Source: Actinokineospora inagensis DSM 44258 (GTDB taxonomy: Bacteria > Actinomycetota > Actinomycetes > Mycobacteriales > Pseudonocardiaceae). From it: DNA of 64,000 nucleotides. Numbering within the stretch: position 1 is the first letter of the stretch; each line of letters begins with the position of its first letter. Positions 27,851-37,486 of the stretch are shown piece by piece. The notes beneath the pieces are model-generated. The model did not search any database, was not told the origin of the DNA, and saw nothing but the letters and a program-made list of their open reading frames with translations. The position numbers and the translations under genes were made by a program. The stretch is taken from the NCBI RefSeq assembly GCF_000482865.1, contig NZ_AXWW01000015.1:16732-80731 (forward strand), in the 5' to 3' direction.

Positions 27851-27952
27851 ATGACCTCGCCGGATGGCTGCAGCACCGGGCCGAGTACCGGGCCGGGTAG
27901 CGCCCGGCCCCCGTCCCGGCCCGACGCGCCCGCGGCAGCCGCCCGGTGCTGA
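27851..27952 (+). CDS. Candidate 33-codon leader peptide
   Basis: A short frame encoding 33 residues rich in Pro, Ser, Gly and Ala. Its ATG is correctly placed for a leaderless transcript from the TAGCGT at 27838, and its TGA (27950-27952) falls just inside the GTG start region of the downstream CNNM gene. This layout would couple translation of the downstream gene. There is no similarity evidence, so it may be only a translated leader. Confidence 0.4.
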   Translation: MTSPDGCSTGPSTGPGSARPPSRPDAPAAAARC

Positions 27953-29268
27953 TCCTCGTCGGCCTGATCTCGGTCGCGGTGCTCACCGCGGCGACCGGTT
28001 ACTTCGTCGCCCAGGAGTTCGCCTACGTCGCCGTCGACCGAGGCAGGCTCCAGGCGCTCGCCGAGGACGGCGACAAGGCCGCCGAGCGGGCCTACCGGGT
28101 CACCCAGCGGCTGTCGTTCACCCTGTCCGGCGCGCAGTTCGGCATCACCGTCACGGCCCTGCTCGTGGGTTACGTGTCCGAGCCGTACCTGGGTGTCGGC
28201 ATCGCCGACCTGCTCGGCTTGCCCGAGGCGGTCTCCGCCGTCGTGTCGGTGGTGTTGGCCCTGCTCGTGTCCACCGTCGTGCAGATGGTGTTCGGCGAGC
28301 TCGCGCCGAAGAACCTGGCCATCGCGCGCGCCGAGGCGGTCGCCAAGGCGCTGAGCCGGTCCACCCTCGCCTACCTCGTGGTCGCGGGCCCGCTGATCCG
28401 GTTGTTCGACGCGGCGTCGACCCGGCTGCTGCGGGCGGTCGGCATCGAGCCGATCGAGGAGCTGCCGCAGGGCGCGACCGCCGAGGACCTGCGCGGCATC
28501 ATCGACGAGTCGCACCAGGGCGGTCACCTCGACGCGGGCACGACCCGGTTGTTGGAGGGCGGCCTGGACTTCCGCACGCTCACCGCCGGTCAGGTCATGA
28601 CGCCCCGGGTGGACGTGCACCTGCTGCGGGCCGACGACCCGGCGGTCCGCGCGGTGGAGTTGCTGGACACCGGGCGGTCCCGGTTCCCCGTCGTCGGCGC
28701 GGACATCGACGACGTGATCGGCGTGGTGGGTCTGGCCGAGGTGCTGACCGTCGCGCCCGCCGACCGCGCGCGGGTCTCGGCCAGGGAGATCGCGACCGCG
28801 CCGCTGTTCCTGCCGGACAGCCTCCCGCTGCCGGAGGTCCTGGAGCGGCTGCGCGCCGAGCACCGGCAGCTCGCCTGCGTGGTCGACGAGTTCGGCGGGT
28901 TCGCCGGGGTCGTGTCGTTCGAGGACGTCGCCGAGGAGGTCGTCGGCGAGATCCTGGACGAGGACGACCACGCGGAGGTACGCGCCGTCGCGCACCCGGA
29001 CGGGTCCTGGTCGGTGCCCGCGCGGTGGCGGGTGGACGAGGTCGCCGAGGTCACCGGCATCGAGCTGCCGGAGAGCGTCGGGTACGACACGGTCAGCGGG
29101 TTGGTCATGCAGCACCTGGGGCGGGTGCCGCGGCCGGGTGACCACATCGAGGTGGCGGTCGCCGACCTCGACGAGGTCAGGCGAACCGCCGTCGTGTCGG
29201 TCACCGAGGTCCACCGGCACGTGCCGCGGACGGTGTTGGTGTCGGTGGTATCGGCGGTGTCGTCATGA
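27946..29268 (+). CDS. CNNM/CorC-family (DUF21 + CBS + CorC) membrane protein 1
   Basis: A 440-residue protein: DUF21/CNNM transmembrane domain (about 1-190), a CBS pair (about 205-330, starting QVMTPRVDVHLL) and a C-terminal CorC/HlyC domain (about 345-435). Family members are proposed to export or sense magnesium and cobalt, and some are called hemolysins. GTG 27946 lacks its own clear binding site and probably depends on the short upstream frame. The stop overlaps the second paralogue by ATGA, so both are co-translated and may form a heterodimer. Confidence 0.9.
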   Translation: MLILVGLISVAVLTAATGYFVAQEFAYVAVDRGRLQALAEDGDKAAERAYRVTQRLSFTLSGAQFGITVTALLVGYVSEPYLGVGIADLLGLPEAVSAVVSVVLALLVSTVVQMVFGELAPKNLAIARAEAVAKALSRSTLAYLVVAGPLIRLFDAASTRLLRAVGIEPIEELPQGATAEDLRGIIDESHQGGHLDAGTTRLLEGGLDFRTLTAGQVMTPRVDVHLLRADDPAVRAVELLDTGRSRFPVVGADIDDVIGVVGLAEVLTVAPADRARVSAREIATAPLFLPDSLPLPEVLERLRAEHRQLACVVDEFGGFAGVVSFEDVAEEVVGEILDEDDHAEVRAVAHPDGSWSVPARWRVDEVAEVTGIELPESVGYDTVSGLVMQHLGRVPRPGDHIEVAVADLDEVRRTAVVSVTEVHRHVPRTVLVSVVSAVSS

Positions 29269-30326
29269 GCACCGGTGCCGCCCTGCTCGTGTCGTTGGTC
29301 CTGTTGGTGGCCAACGCTTTCTTCGTGGCGGCCGAGTTCGCGTTGGTCGCCAGCAAGCGCCACCGGCTGGAAGAGGCGGCGGCCGGGGGCAGCCGGTCGG
29401 CGCGGGCGGCGGTGGCCGGGACCCGGGAGCTGTCGGTGATGCTCGCGGGCGCGCAGTTGGGCATCACGCTGTGCACGCTGGGGCTCGGCGCGCTGGCGAA
29501 ACCGGCGGTGGCGCACCTGCTCGACCCGCTGTTCACCGCGCTGGGCCTGGCCGAGGCGTGGAGTTACCCGATCGCGTTCGTGCTCGCCGTGGTGATCGTG
29601 GTGTTCCTGCACATGGTGGTGGGGGAGATGGCGCCCAAGTCGTGGGCGATCTCGCACCCGGAGCGCTCCGCCCAGTTGCTGGCGTTGCCGTTCCGGGCGT
29701 TCACCCGCTGCACCCGCCCGGTGCTGACCCTGTTGAACGGCCTGGCGAACGCGACGCTGCGCGCGGTCGACGTCGAACCGCAGGACACCGTCGCCCAGGC
29801 GCACGGACCCGACGACCTGCGGGTCCTGCTGCGCGCGTCCCGGGAACACGGGCTGCTGCCCGACCACCAGCACCAGCTCCTCACCGGCGTGCTGCAGGTC
29901 CAGCACACCACCGTCGGGCAGGTCATGGTCCCGCGCGACCTGATGATCACCATCGCCGAGTGGGCCACCGCCGCCGACATCGAGGACGCCTGCCGCGCGG
30001 TCGGCCGCTCCCGGCTGGTCGTGGTCGACGACGCCGACAACCCCATCGGCATCGTGCACGTGCGCGAAGCCGTCCGGGCTACGTTGGTGTCCTCCGCCGC
30101 CACCGCCCGCGACCTGATGACCCCGCCCCTGCTGCTGTCCGCCGACATGACCGCCGCCGACGCCGTCGCCCGCATGCGCGCCGAACGCGCCCAACTCGCC
30201 CTCGTGACGCGGCCGGGTGAGCGGGAACCGATCGGCCTGGCGGCCTTGGAGGACTTGTTGGAGGAGATCCTCGGTGAGTTCGAGGACGAGACGGACGACA
30301 GCGGCGGTCCAGGACGAACCGCCTGA
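29265..30326 (+). CDS. CNNM/CorC-family membrane protein 2
   Basis: A 353-residue paralogue of the preceding protein: DUF21/CNNM transmembrane domain (about 1-190, including ANAFFVAAEFALV) and CBS pair (about 210-335), but without the C-terminal CorC domain. Short and long CNNM genes in tandem are common in actinobacteria. It overlaps the upstream gene by four bases. Its role is probably divalent cation homeostasis together with its neighbour. Confidence 0.9.
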   Translation: MSTGAALLVSLVLLVANAFFVAAEFALVASKRHRLEEAAAGGSRSARAAVAGTRELSVMLAGAQLGITLCTLGLGALAKPAVAHLLDPLFTALGLAEAWSYPIAFVLAVVIVVFLHMVVGEMAPKSWAISHPERSAQLLALPFRAFTRCTRPVLTLLNGLANATLRAVDVEPQDTVAQAHGPDDLRVLLRASREHGLLPDHQHQLLTGVLQVQHTTVGQVMVPRDLMITIAEWATAADIEDACRAVGRSRLVVVDDADNPIGIVHVREAVRATLVSSAATARDLMTPPLLLSADMTAADAVARMRAERAQLALVTRPGEREPIGLAALEDLLEEILGEFEDETDDSGGPGRTA

Positions 30327-30395
30327 TCCATCCCGCCCAGCGGCCCTGCCTGCGACCGGTGTCACATCGGACGTCCGACCGGCGATAGGTTTGTC

Positions 30396-31199
30396 GTGAT
30401 CGAAGTCTGTACCGATGAAGGCTGGTCGCCACCGGTCGCCGGGATCTACCCGTTCGGGCGGCCCGCGTTGCGCCGCTCGCCGCGCGTGCCGTGGACCGCG
30501 CACGCCGCCGCTTTCGTCCTCGGTGTCCACGCGGGCGCCCTGCGGGTCCGCTGGACCCGCCCGACCGGCGGCCCGATCGCCGCCCTCGCCGTCGACGACG
30601 AACCCGAGTGGTGCCCCACCGACCCCGACCACACCTCCCGGATCGACGCCTGGCGGCACACCGTCGGCTGGCGGCCCGAGTGGGGCACCGTCGACTTCGC
30701 GGGCCACGACCCGGCCCGGTTGCTGCGCACCGAGGTCCTCGACCCCCTCGGCCTCGACCCCCGCGCCGTCTACTCCACCGACTGCCTGCCCACGTACCTG
30801 GTCAAGTCCGGTGCCCGCCAGGACCGCGCCATCGCCCAGTACAACGCCTTCGCCGTCAGCGCGGGCCTGCCCCGCGCCACCCTGCACCACCGCCCCGACA
30901 CCCGCTCCCTGGTCCACCAGGCCCTCCGCCAGGAAGGCCGTGAACTGCTGGGCCAACTCCGCGACGCCGACGCCCCCGTCGTCATCACCCTCGGCAAGGA
31001 GGCCGCCGACGTCTTCGCGGGCCTGGCGGGCGTCGACCGGGTCCCCTTCCGCCTGACCGGCGACTACGGCACCCCCCGCCAAGTCCCCCTCGGCGGCCGC
31101 GACCTGTGCTGGTACCCCCTCATCCACCCGGCAACCCGCCGCGGCGCGGGCTGGCGCAACACCCACACCCGATGGGTGCTGGAACAAACGGTGGGCTAG
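30396..31199 (+). CDS. Hypothetical protein, uracil-DNA-glycosylase-like fold
   Basis: A 267-residue cytoplasmic protein. It has features that resemble the uracil-DNA glycosylase superfamily: an early YSTDCLPTY segment, PVVITLGKEAADVF in the middle, and WYPLIHPATRR near the end, where UDGs carry their conserved HP(S) motif. The usual FeS cysteines of family 4/5 are not evident. It could be a divergent DNA glycosylase or a non-enzymatic relative. GTG 30396 follows TAGGTT by four bases, so a leaderless start is possible. Confidence 0.6.
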   Translation: MIEVCTDEGWSPPVAGIYPFGRPALRRSPRVPWTAHAAAFVLGVHAGALRVRWTRPTGGPIAALAVDDEPEWCPTDPDHTSRIDAWRHTVGWRPEWGTVDFAGHDPARLLRTEVLDPLGLDPRAVYSTDCLPTYLVKSGARQDRAIAQYNAFAVSAGLPRATLHHRPDTRSLVHQALRQEGRELLGQLRDADAPVVITLGKEAADVFAGLAGVDRVPFRLTGDYGTPRQVPLGGRDLCWYPLIHPATRRGAGWRNTHTRWVLEQTVG

Positions 31200-31277
31200 C
31201 TGCGCCGCGCGATTGCTCCCGGCGTGGTCCCCGGTGCCGTGCGACGATCCGGGGACGCGATCCGGAAGGAGTCGGCC

Positions 31278-32363
31278 ATGCGCAGCACCCCGGTCACGAT
31301 CGTCGGCGGTGGGCTCGGTGGCCTCACGTTGGCGCGCGTGCTGCACATCAACGGCATCGCGGCCACTGTCTACGAGGCGGAGGACTCGCCGACGGCGCGC
31401 ACGCAAGGGGGCATGCTCGACATCCACGAGCACAACGGCCAACGGGCGCTCGAAGCGGCCGACTTGGTCGACGAGTTCCGCAGCATCATCCTGCACGGCC
31501 ACGAGGCCATGCGGATCCTCGACCGCGACGGCACTGTCCTGTTCGACGAGCCCGACGACGGCACAGGGTCCCGACCCGAGGTGCACCGCGGTGAGCTCCG
31601 GCGAATCCTGCTCGAGTCCCTGCCCGACCACACCGTCCGCTGGGGGCACAAGGTCACCGGCGTCCGGGACCACGAGCTGACCTTCGCCAACGGCGCCACC
31701 GTCACCACGGACCTACTGGTCGGCGCGGACGGGGCGTGGTCCCGAGTCCGCGCACTGCTCTCCGACGCCACCCCCGAGTACGTCGGCACCTCCTACATCG
31801 AGACCTACCTCCACGACAGCGACACCCGCCATCCCACCACCGCGAAAGCCGTGGGCGGCGGTTCGATGTTCGCGCTCGCCCCCGGCAAGGGAATCCAGGC
31901 CCACCGCGAAAGCAACGGCACCCTGCACGCCTACGTGCAACTGACCAAGCCGCGCGACTGGTTCGACGACATCAGCCCCGCCCGTGTGGCGAAGGAGTTC
32001 GACGGGTGGGCGCCCGAGCTCACCGCGTTGATCACCGAGGGCGAGCCGCCGCGCGTGCTGCGGCCCATCACCACGCTCCCGTTGGACCACTGCTGGGACC
32101 GCGTGCCCGGGGTGACCCTCATCGGCGACGCCGCCCGCCTGATGCCGCCGTCCGGGGAAGGCGCGAACCTGGCCATGTTCGACGGCGCCGAGCTCGGTCG
32201 GGCGATCGCCGAGCACGGCGACGACGTCGAGGCCGCGCTGACCCAGTACGAGCAGGCCCTTTTCCCGCGCAGCGCCGAAACGGCCGCCGAGGGCGTGGAC
32301 ATCTTCCGCATCGTCTGCTTCGACGACGACGCGCCGCGGCGCCTGCTCGCGATGTTCGCCTAG
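31278..32363 (+). CDS. TetX-like FAD-dependent monooxygenase
   Basis: A 361-residue class A flavoprotein monooxygenase. The FAD site is VTIVGGGLGGLTLARVL, with GGMLDIHEHNGQRA and the second FAD motif IGDAARLMPPSGEGANLAM. These segments align well by eye with the tetracycline-degrading TetX enzyme (GGTLDLHKGSGQEA, IGDAAHLMPP). Many soil homologues exist and only some act on tetracyclines or rifamycins. ATG 31278 follows GGAAGGAG. It stands alone, without an adjacent tetR-type gene. Confidence 0.82.
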   Translation: MRSTPVTIVGGGLGGLTLARVLHINGIAATVYEAEDSPTARTQGGMLDIHEHNGQRALEAADLVDEFRSIILHGHEAMRILDRDGTVLFDEPDDGTGSRPEVHRGELRRILLESLPDHTVRWGHKVTGVRDHELTFANGATVTTDLLVGADGAWSRVRALLSDATPEYVGTSYIETYLHDSDTRHPTTAKAVGGGSMFALAPGKGIQAHRESNGTLHAYVQLTKPRDWFDDISPARVAKEFDGWAPELTALITEGEPPRVLRPITTLPLDHCWDRVPGVTLIGDAARLMPPSGEGANLAMFDGAELGRAIAEHGDDVEAALTQYEQALFPRSAETAAEGVDIFRIVCFDDDAPRRLLAMFA

Positions 32364-32366
32364 TGC

Positions 32367-34769
32367 CTATGCCTGTGGGGCCGGGGTTGGTGTGGTCATC
32401 TCGCGGGAGCCGCCTGCCTTGGTGCGGCGGCGGGGTTCGCGGCCCGCCGGGGCGGATGGGGTGGGGAACTCGGGTGGGGCCGGGATGCCCAGGGTCACCT
32501 CGCCGTCGATCACGACCTCGGTGCCGTGGTGGGTGGTGTGCACCGGGTCGCCCGCGATGAGGCGGTAGGTGGCCTGGTCGGCGGTGATCTCGACCTGGAT
32601 CCGGCTGCCGCGGAAGCACATCCGGAACGCGACCCTGGTCAGCGCGGACGGGAGCCGGGGGGCGAAGGTGAGGGCGCCGCCGTGGTCGCGCATGCCGCCG
32701 AGACCGGCGACGATCGCCTGCCACGCGCCCGCCAGCGAGGCCATGTGCAGGCCGTTGGCGACGTTGTTGTGCAGGTCGTTCAGGTCGGTCAGGGCCGCTT
32801 CGGCCAGGTAGGCGTAGGCGAGGTCCATGTGCCCGCACTCCGCGGCGATCACCGACTGGGTGCCCGCGGACAGCGACGAGTCCCGCACCGTCCTGGCCTC
32901 GTAGTAGGCGAAGTCGCGGGCCTTCTGCTCCAACGTGAACACCTCGCCGCGCAGGTGCAGCGCCAGCACCAGGTCGGCCTGCTTGACGACCTGCCGCCGG
33001 TACAGCTCGAAGTACGGGTAGTTCAGCAGCAGCGGGTAGTTCTCGCCCGGGGTGTTCTCGAAGTCCCATTCCTCGTGCGCGGTGAACCCCTCGGCCTGCT
33101 GGTGCACCTGGAGCAGGTCGTCGTACGGGACGCGCATGCGCTCGGCGGCCACCCGCCACTGGTCGGTCTCCGTTGCGGTGACGCCCAACCGCCGCGCCAC
33201 CTCGGGGTTGCGTTCGCAGGCGGCGATGGCCTCGGTGAAGTTCTTCTGCGCCATCAGGTTCGTGTAGACGTTGTTGTCCACCACCGCCGAGTACTCGTCC
33301 GGGCCGGTGATGCCGTCGATGCGGAACCCGTCGTGCGGGTCGTGGTGGCCCAGCGACCACCACAGCCGCGCCGTCTCCACCAGCAGCTCCGTGCCCGCCT
33401 CGGCGTCGAACTCGGTGTCCTGGGTGGCCGCGTGGTAGCGGGCGACGGCGTCGGCGATGTCGGCGCTGACGTGGAACGCCGCCGTCCCCGCGGGCCAGTA
33501 CGCCGAGCACTCCTGCCCGTTGATCGACCGCCACGGGAACGCCGCGCCCCGCTTGGCCAGCACCCTGGCCCGCTCCTGGGCCAGCGGCAGCGTCGCGTGC
33601 CGCCACCGCAACGCGTCCCGCGCCGCCTCCGGCATCGTGTACGTCAGCACCGGCAGCACGAACGTCTCGGTGTCCCAGAACGCGTGACCGTCGTAGCCCG
33701 GTCCGGTCAGGCCCTTGCCCGGGATGGCCCGGCTCTCGCCGCGCGCCCCGGCCTGCAGGATGTGGAACAGCCCGAGCCGGATCGCCTGCTGCAGCTCGTC
33801 GTCCCCGTCGACCTCGACGTCGGCCGACTCCCAGAAGTCCGCCAGGAACTCCTCCTGCTCGGCCAGCAGCCCGTCCCACCCGGTCTGCCGCGCCCCGGCC
33901 AGCGCCGCCTCCACCTGCGCGCGCAGCGCCGGGCCGGACCGGGAGCTCGACCAGCCGTAGCCGATGTACTTGGTCAGCCCCAACACCCCGCCCAACGGGA
34001 TGTCGGCGGCCAGGGTCAGCCGGGCCAGGTCGGCCTCGGCGGAGATCTCGGCGCGCAGACCGGGTGTGTCGTCGACGTCGTGGTCCATGCCCGCCGCGAT
34101 CCGCAGCCCGGACTCCCGGGTGCGGTGCACCAGCACGGCCCGGGTCCCCTCGCAGCGGTACGACTCGGTCGCCAGCGGCGCCTTCAACGCGGCCGCCACC
34201 CGCGGGTCCCGGGTCGCGGACTCGATCGGCTCGTTGGCCAGCAGGTCCGACTGCACCACCAGTTGCGTCGGCCGCGGCCCGCCGTCGTCCGCGGCGACCG
34301 GCTCGACCTCATAGCGGATCGCGGCCACCGCGCGCTGGGTGAACGACACGAGCCGCCGCGTCCGCACCCGCACCCGCCGCCCGGTCGGCGACTCCCACAG
34401 CGTGTCCCGGCTGAGCACCCCGGTGCGGAAGTCCAGCGCCCGGTGGTGTTCCAGCGCCCGCCCGTACCGCATGTCCAGCGGCTCGTCCTCGACCAGCAGC
34501 CGGATGATCTTGCCGTCGGTCACGTTCACCACGGTCTGCCCGGCCTCCGGGTAGCCGTACCCGGCCTCCGCGTAGGGCAGCGCGTGCGCCTCGTAGAACC
34601 CGTTGAGGTAACTGCCCGGCAGCCCCACCGGCTCACCCTCGTCGAGCGACCCGCGCAGCCCCACGTGCCCGTTGGACAGCGCGAACACCGATTCCGTCCG
34701 GTGCAACTGGTCCACCGCGAGCCCGGTCCACCGCAGCTCCCACGGCGCCAGGTCGAACCCGCCGCTCAC
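32367..34769 (-). CDS. GH65 disaccharide phosphorylase
   Basis: An 800-residue family GH65 protein: N-terminal beta-sandwich, (alpha/alpha)6 barrel and C-terminal domain. The general acid is Glu492 in [18 protein letters not shown]. Members phosphorolyse maltose, trehalose, kojibiose or similar alpha-glucosides to beta-glucose-1-phosphate and sugar. Which one cannot be decided by eye. GTG 34769 forms a GTGA overlap with the upstream beta-phosphoglucomutase gene, the usual partner that converts beta-Glc-1-P to Glc-6-P. The extra C-terminal ~35 residues are Pro/Arg-rich. Confidence 0.93.
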   Translation of the reverse strand: MSGGFDLAPWELRWTGLAVDQLHRTESVFALSNGHVGLRGSLDEGEPVGLPGSYLNGFYEAHALPYAEAGYGYPEAGQTVVNVTDGKIIRLLVEDEPLDMRYGRALEHHRALDFRTGVLSRDTLWESPTGRRVRVRTRRLVSFTQRAVAAIRYEVEPVAADDGGPRPTQLVVQSDLLANEPIESATRDPRVAAALKAPLATESYRCEGTRAVLVHRTRESGLRIAAGMDHDVDDTPGLRAEISAEADLARLTLAADIPLGGVLGLTKYIGYGWSSSRSGPALRAQVEAALAGARQTGWDGLLAEQEEFLADFWESADVEVDGDDELQQAIRLGLFHILQAGARGESRAIPGKGLTGPGYDGHAFWDTETFVLPVLTYTMPEAARDALRWRHATLPLAQERARVLAKRGAAFPWRSINGQECSAYWPAGTAAFHVSADIADAVARYHAATQDTEFDAEAGTELLVETARLWWSLGHHDPHDGFRIDGITGPDEYSAVVDNNVYTNLMAQKNFTEAIAACERNPEVARRLGVTATETDQWRVAAERMRVPYDDLLQVHQQAEGFTAHEEWDFENTPGENYPLLLNYPYFELYRRQVVKQADLVLALHLRGEVFTLEQKARDFAYYEARTVRDSSLSAGTQSVIAAECGHMDLAYAYLAEAALTDLNDLHNNVANGLHMASLAGAWQAIVAGLGGMRDHGGALTFAPRLPSALTRVAFRMCFRGSRIQVEITADQATYRLIAGDPVHTTHHGTEVVIDGEVTLGIPAPPEFPTPSAPAGREPRRRTKAGGSREMTTPTPAPQA

Positions 34770-35497
34770 CGGTCCTCCAACAGGTCCGCCAGGTCGTCGA
34801 CCACCACGTCCGCCCCGTGTTCGCGCAACTGCTCGGCCTGGTCGGCCCGGTTGACGCCGACGACGTAGCCGAACCCGCCCGCGCGCCCGGCCTGCACCCC
34901 CGAGAGGGCGTCCTCGAACACCGCCGCCTCGCCGGGGTCGACGTCGAGCGCCCGTGCCCCGGCCAGGAACGAGTCCGGGGCCGGTTTGCCGCGCAACCGC
35001 CGCTCGGTGATCGTGATCCCGTCCACCCTGGCCTGGACGTACCGGGTCAGGTCGGCCACCGCCAGCACGTGCTCCCCGTTGGCCGACGAGGTCACCACCG
35101 CGATCTTCAACCCGGCCGCCTTGGCCGCGTCGAGGTAAGCGACCGAACCGGGGTAAGGGGTGACACCGCGCTCGTCGATCAGCTTGAGCAGCGCCTCGTT
35201 CTTGCGGTTGCCGACCCCGTTGACCGTCTCCGCGTCCGGTGGGTCGTCCGCGCTTCCCTCGGGCAGCCGGACCCCGCGCGCGGACAGGAAGGTGCGCACC
35301 CCGTCGGCGCGCGGTCGGCCGTCGACGTAGGCGTTGTAGTCGTGCTGGGTGAACGGGGACGTGTCACCGTCGTGGCGACCGGCGAGGAACGCGTCGAAAG
35401 TCTGCTTCCAGGCGATCTCGTGCAGGGTCGCGGTACTGGTCAGCACGCCGTCGAGGTCGAACAGGCAGGCGCGGACTCCGTCGGGCAGACCGATCAT
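34766..35497 (-). CDS. Beta-phosphoglucomutase-like HAD hydrolase
   Basis: A 243-residue HAD-superfamily protein with FDLDGVLT at the N-terminus (nucleophile and acid/base Asp), VVTSSANG as motif II, and GKPAPDSF plus VFEDALSGV as motifs III/IV. This pattern and the GH65 neighbour indicate beta-phosphoglucomutase. TAGCGT (35504-35509) lies six bases before ATG 35497, suggesting a leaderless operon of this gene plus GH65. Confidence 0.9.
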   Translation of the reverse strand: MIGLPDGVRACLFDLDGVLTSTATLHEIAWKQTFDAFLAGRHDGDTSPFTQHDYNAYVDGRPRADGVRTFLSARGVRLPEGSADDPPDAETVNGVGNRKNEALLKLIDERGVTPYPGSVAYLDAAKAAGLKIAVVTSSANGEHVLAVADLTRYVQARVDGITITERRLRGKPAPDSFLAGARALDVDPGEAAVFEDALSGVQAGRAGGFGYVVGVNRADQAEQLREHGADVVVDDLADLLEDR

Positions 35498-35632
35498 GCC
35501 TGAACGCTACCGGCGGCGCGGCGGCCGGGCAGGTCGACCAGGCGGGTCCACCCGGGCGAATCCGCCGCGCCCGGGTGGGACCCGACGTGGTTCACGCTGC
35601 CGCTGACGCGCCGCGACTGGGAGAATGCCCGC

Positions 35633-35995
35633 ATGCCCGACGCAACGACCCCGCCGCCGCTGCTCGACGTCGCCTTGGACGAGCACCCGGACGGGGCCGT
35701 CGTGGTCCGCCCGGCGGGCGAGATCGACCTGCTCACCGCGCCCCGGTTCGCCCAGGGCATGGCCGCCGCCGTCGACGGCGGTGCCCGGCTGGTGGTGGTC
35801 GACCTGGACCGGGTGTCCTTCTTCGGCTCGGCCGCGGTGGCGAACCTGGCCAGGGCCGCCGAGCGCGCCGACGAGCGCGGCATCCGGTTCCGGCTGGTGG
35901 TCGGCGAGTCGATGGCGGCCAGGGTGCTGGAGATCAGCGGCCTGTCCGAGGTGCTGGAGTTGCGCGCCAGCGTCGCCGACGCGCTGGCGGGCTAG
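35633..35995 (+). CDS. STAS-domain anti-sigma factor antagonist
   Basis: A 120-residue single STAS domain protein of the RsbV/SpoIIAA type. The phosphorylation region reads VSFFGSAAVANL, keeping the Ser. Antagonists of this kind bind RsbW-like kinases and free the sigma factor when dephosphorylated. An RsbW-like protein, a sigma factor and a SpoIIE phosphatase follow within 6 kb. ATG 35633 lies after a weak GGGAGA. Confidence 0.88.
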   Translation: MPDATTPPPLLDVALDEHPDGAVVVRPAGEIDLLTAPRFAQGMAAAVDGGARLVVVDLDRVSFFGSAAVANLARAAERADERGIRFRLVVGESMAARVLEISGLSEVLELRASVADALAG

Positions 35996-36339
35996 TCGAC
36001 ACGCCTGCGGGCTGGGTCGACGCGCGGGCCGACCGGACAACGGGTCTTTATCGGTTACCGCGGGGTTACTCCGGAGAGTGACCAACGCCACCTCCAGTCG
36101 GGAACGCACGGGGCGGTCCGCTCGTTGGACCGGATGTCGCCACGGGGGAACGGGCGCGGACGTTTCCCGGCTGGTGTTCCCCCCAACACGCTGGACGCAC
36201 TCCCGTCCGCCCCCGTGTGCGACACCCAGCCGCCGACCGGACAACCCCCCACCCCAGTCCGGTCGGCGGCCACCCCGGGTCGCCCGCCCCGTCGCCAGTT
36301 GATCACCCAGCGTGGCTTGGGGGTCCCGCTAACGCGGGC
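35996..36339. other. Intergenic region upstream of whiB
   Basis: About 340 bp with no supportable gene; it ends at the alternative-sigma promoter of the WhiB gene. Long Pro-rich frames here are by-products of composition. Confidence 0.5.
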
Positions 36340-36365
36340 GTTTCCCCCCGACCGCCACCGGGTAT
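36340..36365 (+). promoter_or_regulatory. SigB/SigF-type promoter, GTTT-N16-GGGTAT
   Basis: GTTT (36340-36343), 16 bp, GGGTAT (36360-36365), ten bases before the GTG of whiB. It matches the actinobacterial general-stress consensus fully. Confidence 0.8.
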
Positions 36366-36375
36366 CGCGCAGGGC

Positions 36376-36654
36376 GTGAGTATCGCGATCGAGCCGTGGC
36401 AGACCCGCGGCGCCTGCCGTTCGGTGCCGACCGAGCGCTTCTTCAGCCCCGACAACGAGCGGGGCAGGGCCCGGGACCGCCGGGTCCGCGCGGCCAAGCA
36501 GGTGTGCTCGTCCTGCCCGGTCCTGCGCCGCTGCCGCGACCACGCCCTGCGCACCGCCGAGCCCTACGGCGTCTGGGGCGGCCTCGACGAACACGAACGC
36601 GCCGAACTCCGCCGCCGCGCCCGCCAACGCTGCCAAGTCCAAGCCCCGGTGTAA
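36376..36654 (+). CDS. WhiB-family iron-sulfur regulator
   Basis: A 92-residue WhiB-like protein. Cysteines 14, 44, 47 and 53 (C-x29-CxxC-x5-C) bind the [4Fe-4S] cluster, and GVWGGL at 65-70 is the sigma-binding turn. WhiB proteins act with the principal sigma factor or as redox sensors. GTG 36376 is chosen because it gives normal family length and lies just after the GGGTAT promoter, making the transcript short-leadered or leaderless; the longer frame adds a Pro-rich tail without similarity. Confidence 0.93.
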   Translation: MSIAIEPWQTRGACRSVPTERFFSPDNERGRARDRRVRAAKQVCSSCPVLRRCRDHALRTAEPYGVWGGLDEHERAELRRRARQRCQVQAPV

Positions 36655-36688
36655 CGGCACGATCCACCGGACACCACGCTGCGGGCCC

Positions 36689-37486
36689 TTACTCTTCGAT
36701 CATGGCTTCGCGGAGGAGGGTAAGGGTCTTGGTCAGCAGGCGGGAGACGTGCATCTGGGACAGGCCGATCTGTTCGGCGATCTGGCTCTGCGTCAGGTTC
36801 CCGTAGAAGCGCAGCAGCAGGATGCGCCGTTCGCGGTCGGGCAGTCGGGCCAGCAGCGGTTTGAGCGTCTCGTGGTACTCCACGCCCGCGAGTGCCTTGT
36901 CCTCCACCCCGATGCGGTCGCCCATGGACTTCGTGTCCTCGTCGGGGCCCAGGACCTCGTCCAGGGAGCGGCTCCGGTATCCGGCGCCCGCTTCCAGGCC
37001 CGCGTAGATGTCCTCCACCGGGAGTTCCAGCCGCGCCGCGAGTTCGCGCGGGGTGGGCGCGCGGCCGATGCGCTGCGCCATGTCCGCGGTGGCCGCGGCG
37101 ATGCTCAGGTGCAGTTCCTTGAGCCTGCGCGGTACCCGCACCGACCAGCCGGTGTCCCGGAAGTGTCTGCGCACCTCGCCCATGACCGTGGGGACGGCGA
37201 AGGACAGGAAGTCGGCGCCGCGGTCGGCGTCGAACCGGTCCACCGCGTTGATCAGCCCGACCGTGGCGACCTGCAGCAGGTCGTCGTAGGGCTCGCCGCG
37301 GTTGGCGAAGCGCTGGGCGACGTGTTGGGCGATCGGGAGGAACCCGGTGACCAGTTCGTCGCGCAGCCGGTGTCGACAGGGGTCGTCGGCGGCCAGCGCG
37401 CCGAACTCGACCAGCGACGGGGTGAGGTGCGCGTACCCGGTGTTGTCCGCCCGCCGGGTCCAGCCCGCCAAGTGCGTCTGCGTCAC
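36689..37486 (-). CDS. SigB/SigF/SigG-type alternative sigma factor
   Basis: A 265-residue sigma-70 factor of the stress/sporulation type, with region 2 (YDDLLQVATVGLINAVDRFD and SFAVPTVMGEVRRHFRD), region 3 and region 4 (QSQIAEQIGLSQMHVSRLL). It lacks region 1.1. The GTG at 37486 overlaps the stop of the RsbW-like gene upstream (GTGA), a classic anti-sigma/sigma pair. Proteins of this family recognise GTTT-N14-16-GGGTA, a motif found before at least nine genes around this locus, including the promoter of this operon. Confidence 0.95.
   Translation of the reverse strand: MTQTHLAGWTRRADNTGYAHLTPSLVEFGALAADDPCRHRLRDELVTGFLPIAQHVAQRFANRGEPYDDLLQVATVGLINAVDRFDADRGADFLSFAVPTVMGEVRRHFRDTGWSVRVPRRLKELHLSIAAATADMAQRIGRAPTPRELAARLELPVEDIYAGLEAGAGYRSRSLDEVLGPDEDTKSMGDRIGVEDKALAGVEYHETLKPLLARLPDRERRILLLRFYGNLTQSQIAEQIGLSQMHVSRLLTKTLTLLREAMIEE

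Noticed and set aside
28590-31673. 1027-codon minus-strand frame
   Set aside because: It opposes two CNNM genes and the UDG-like gene and shows only Arg/Gly/Val-rich composition without domains.
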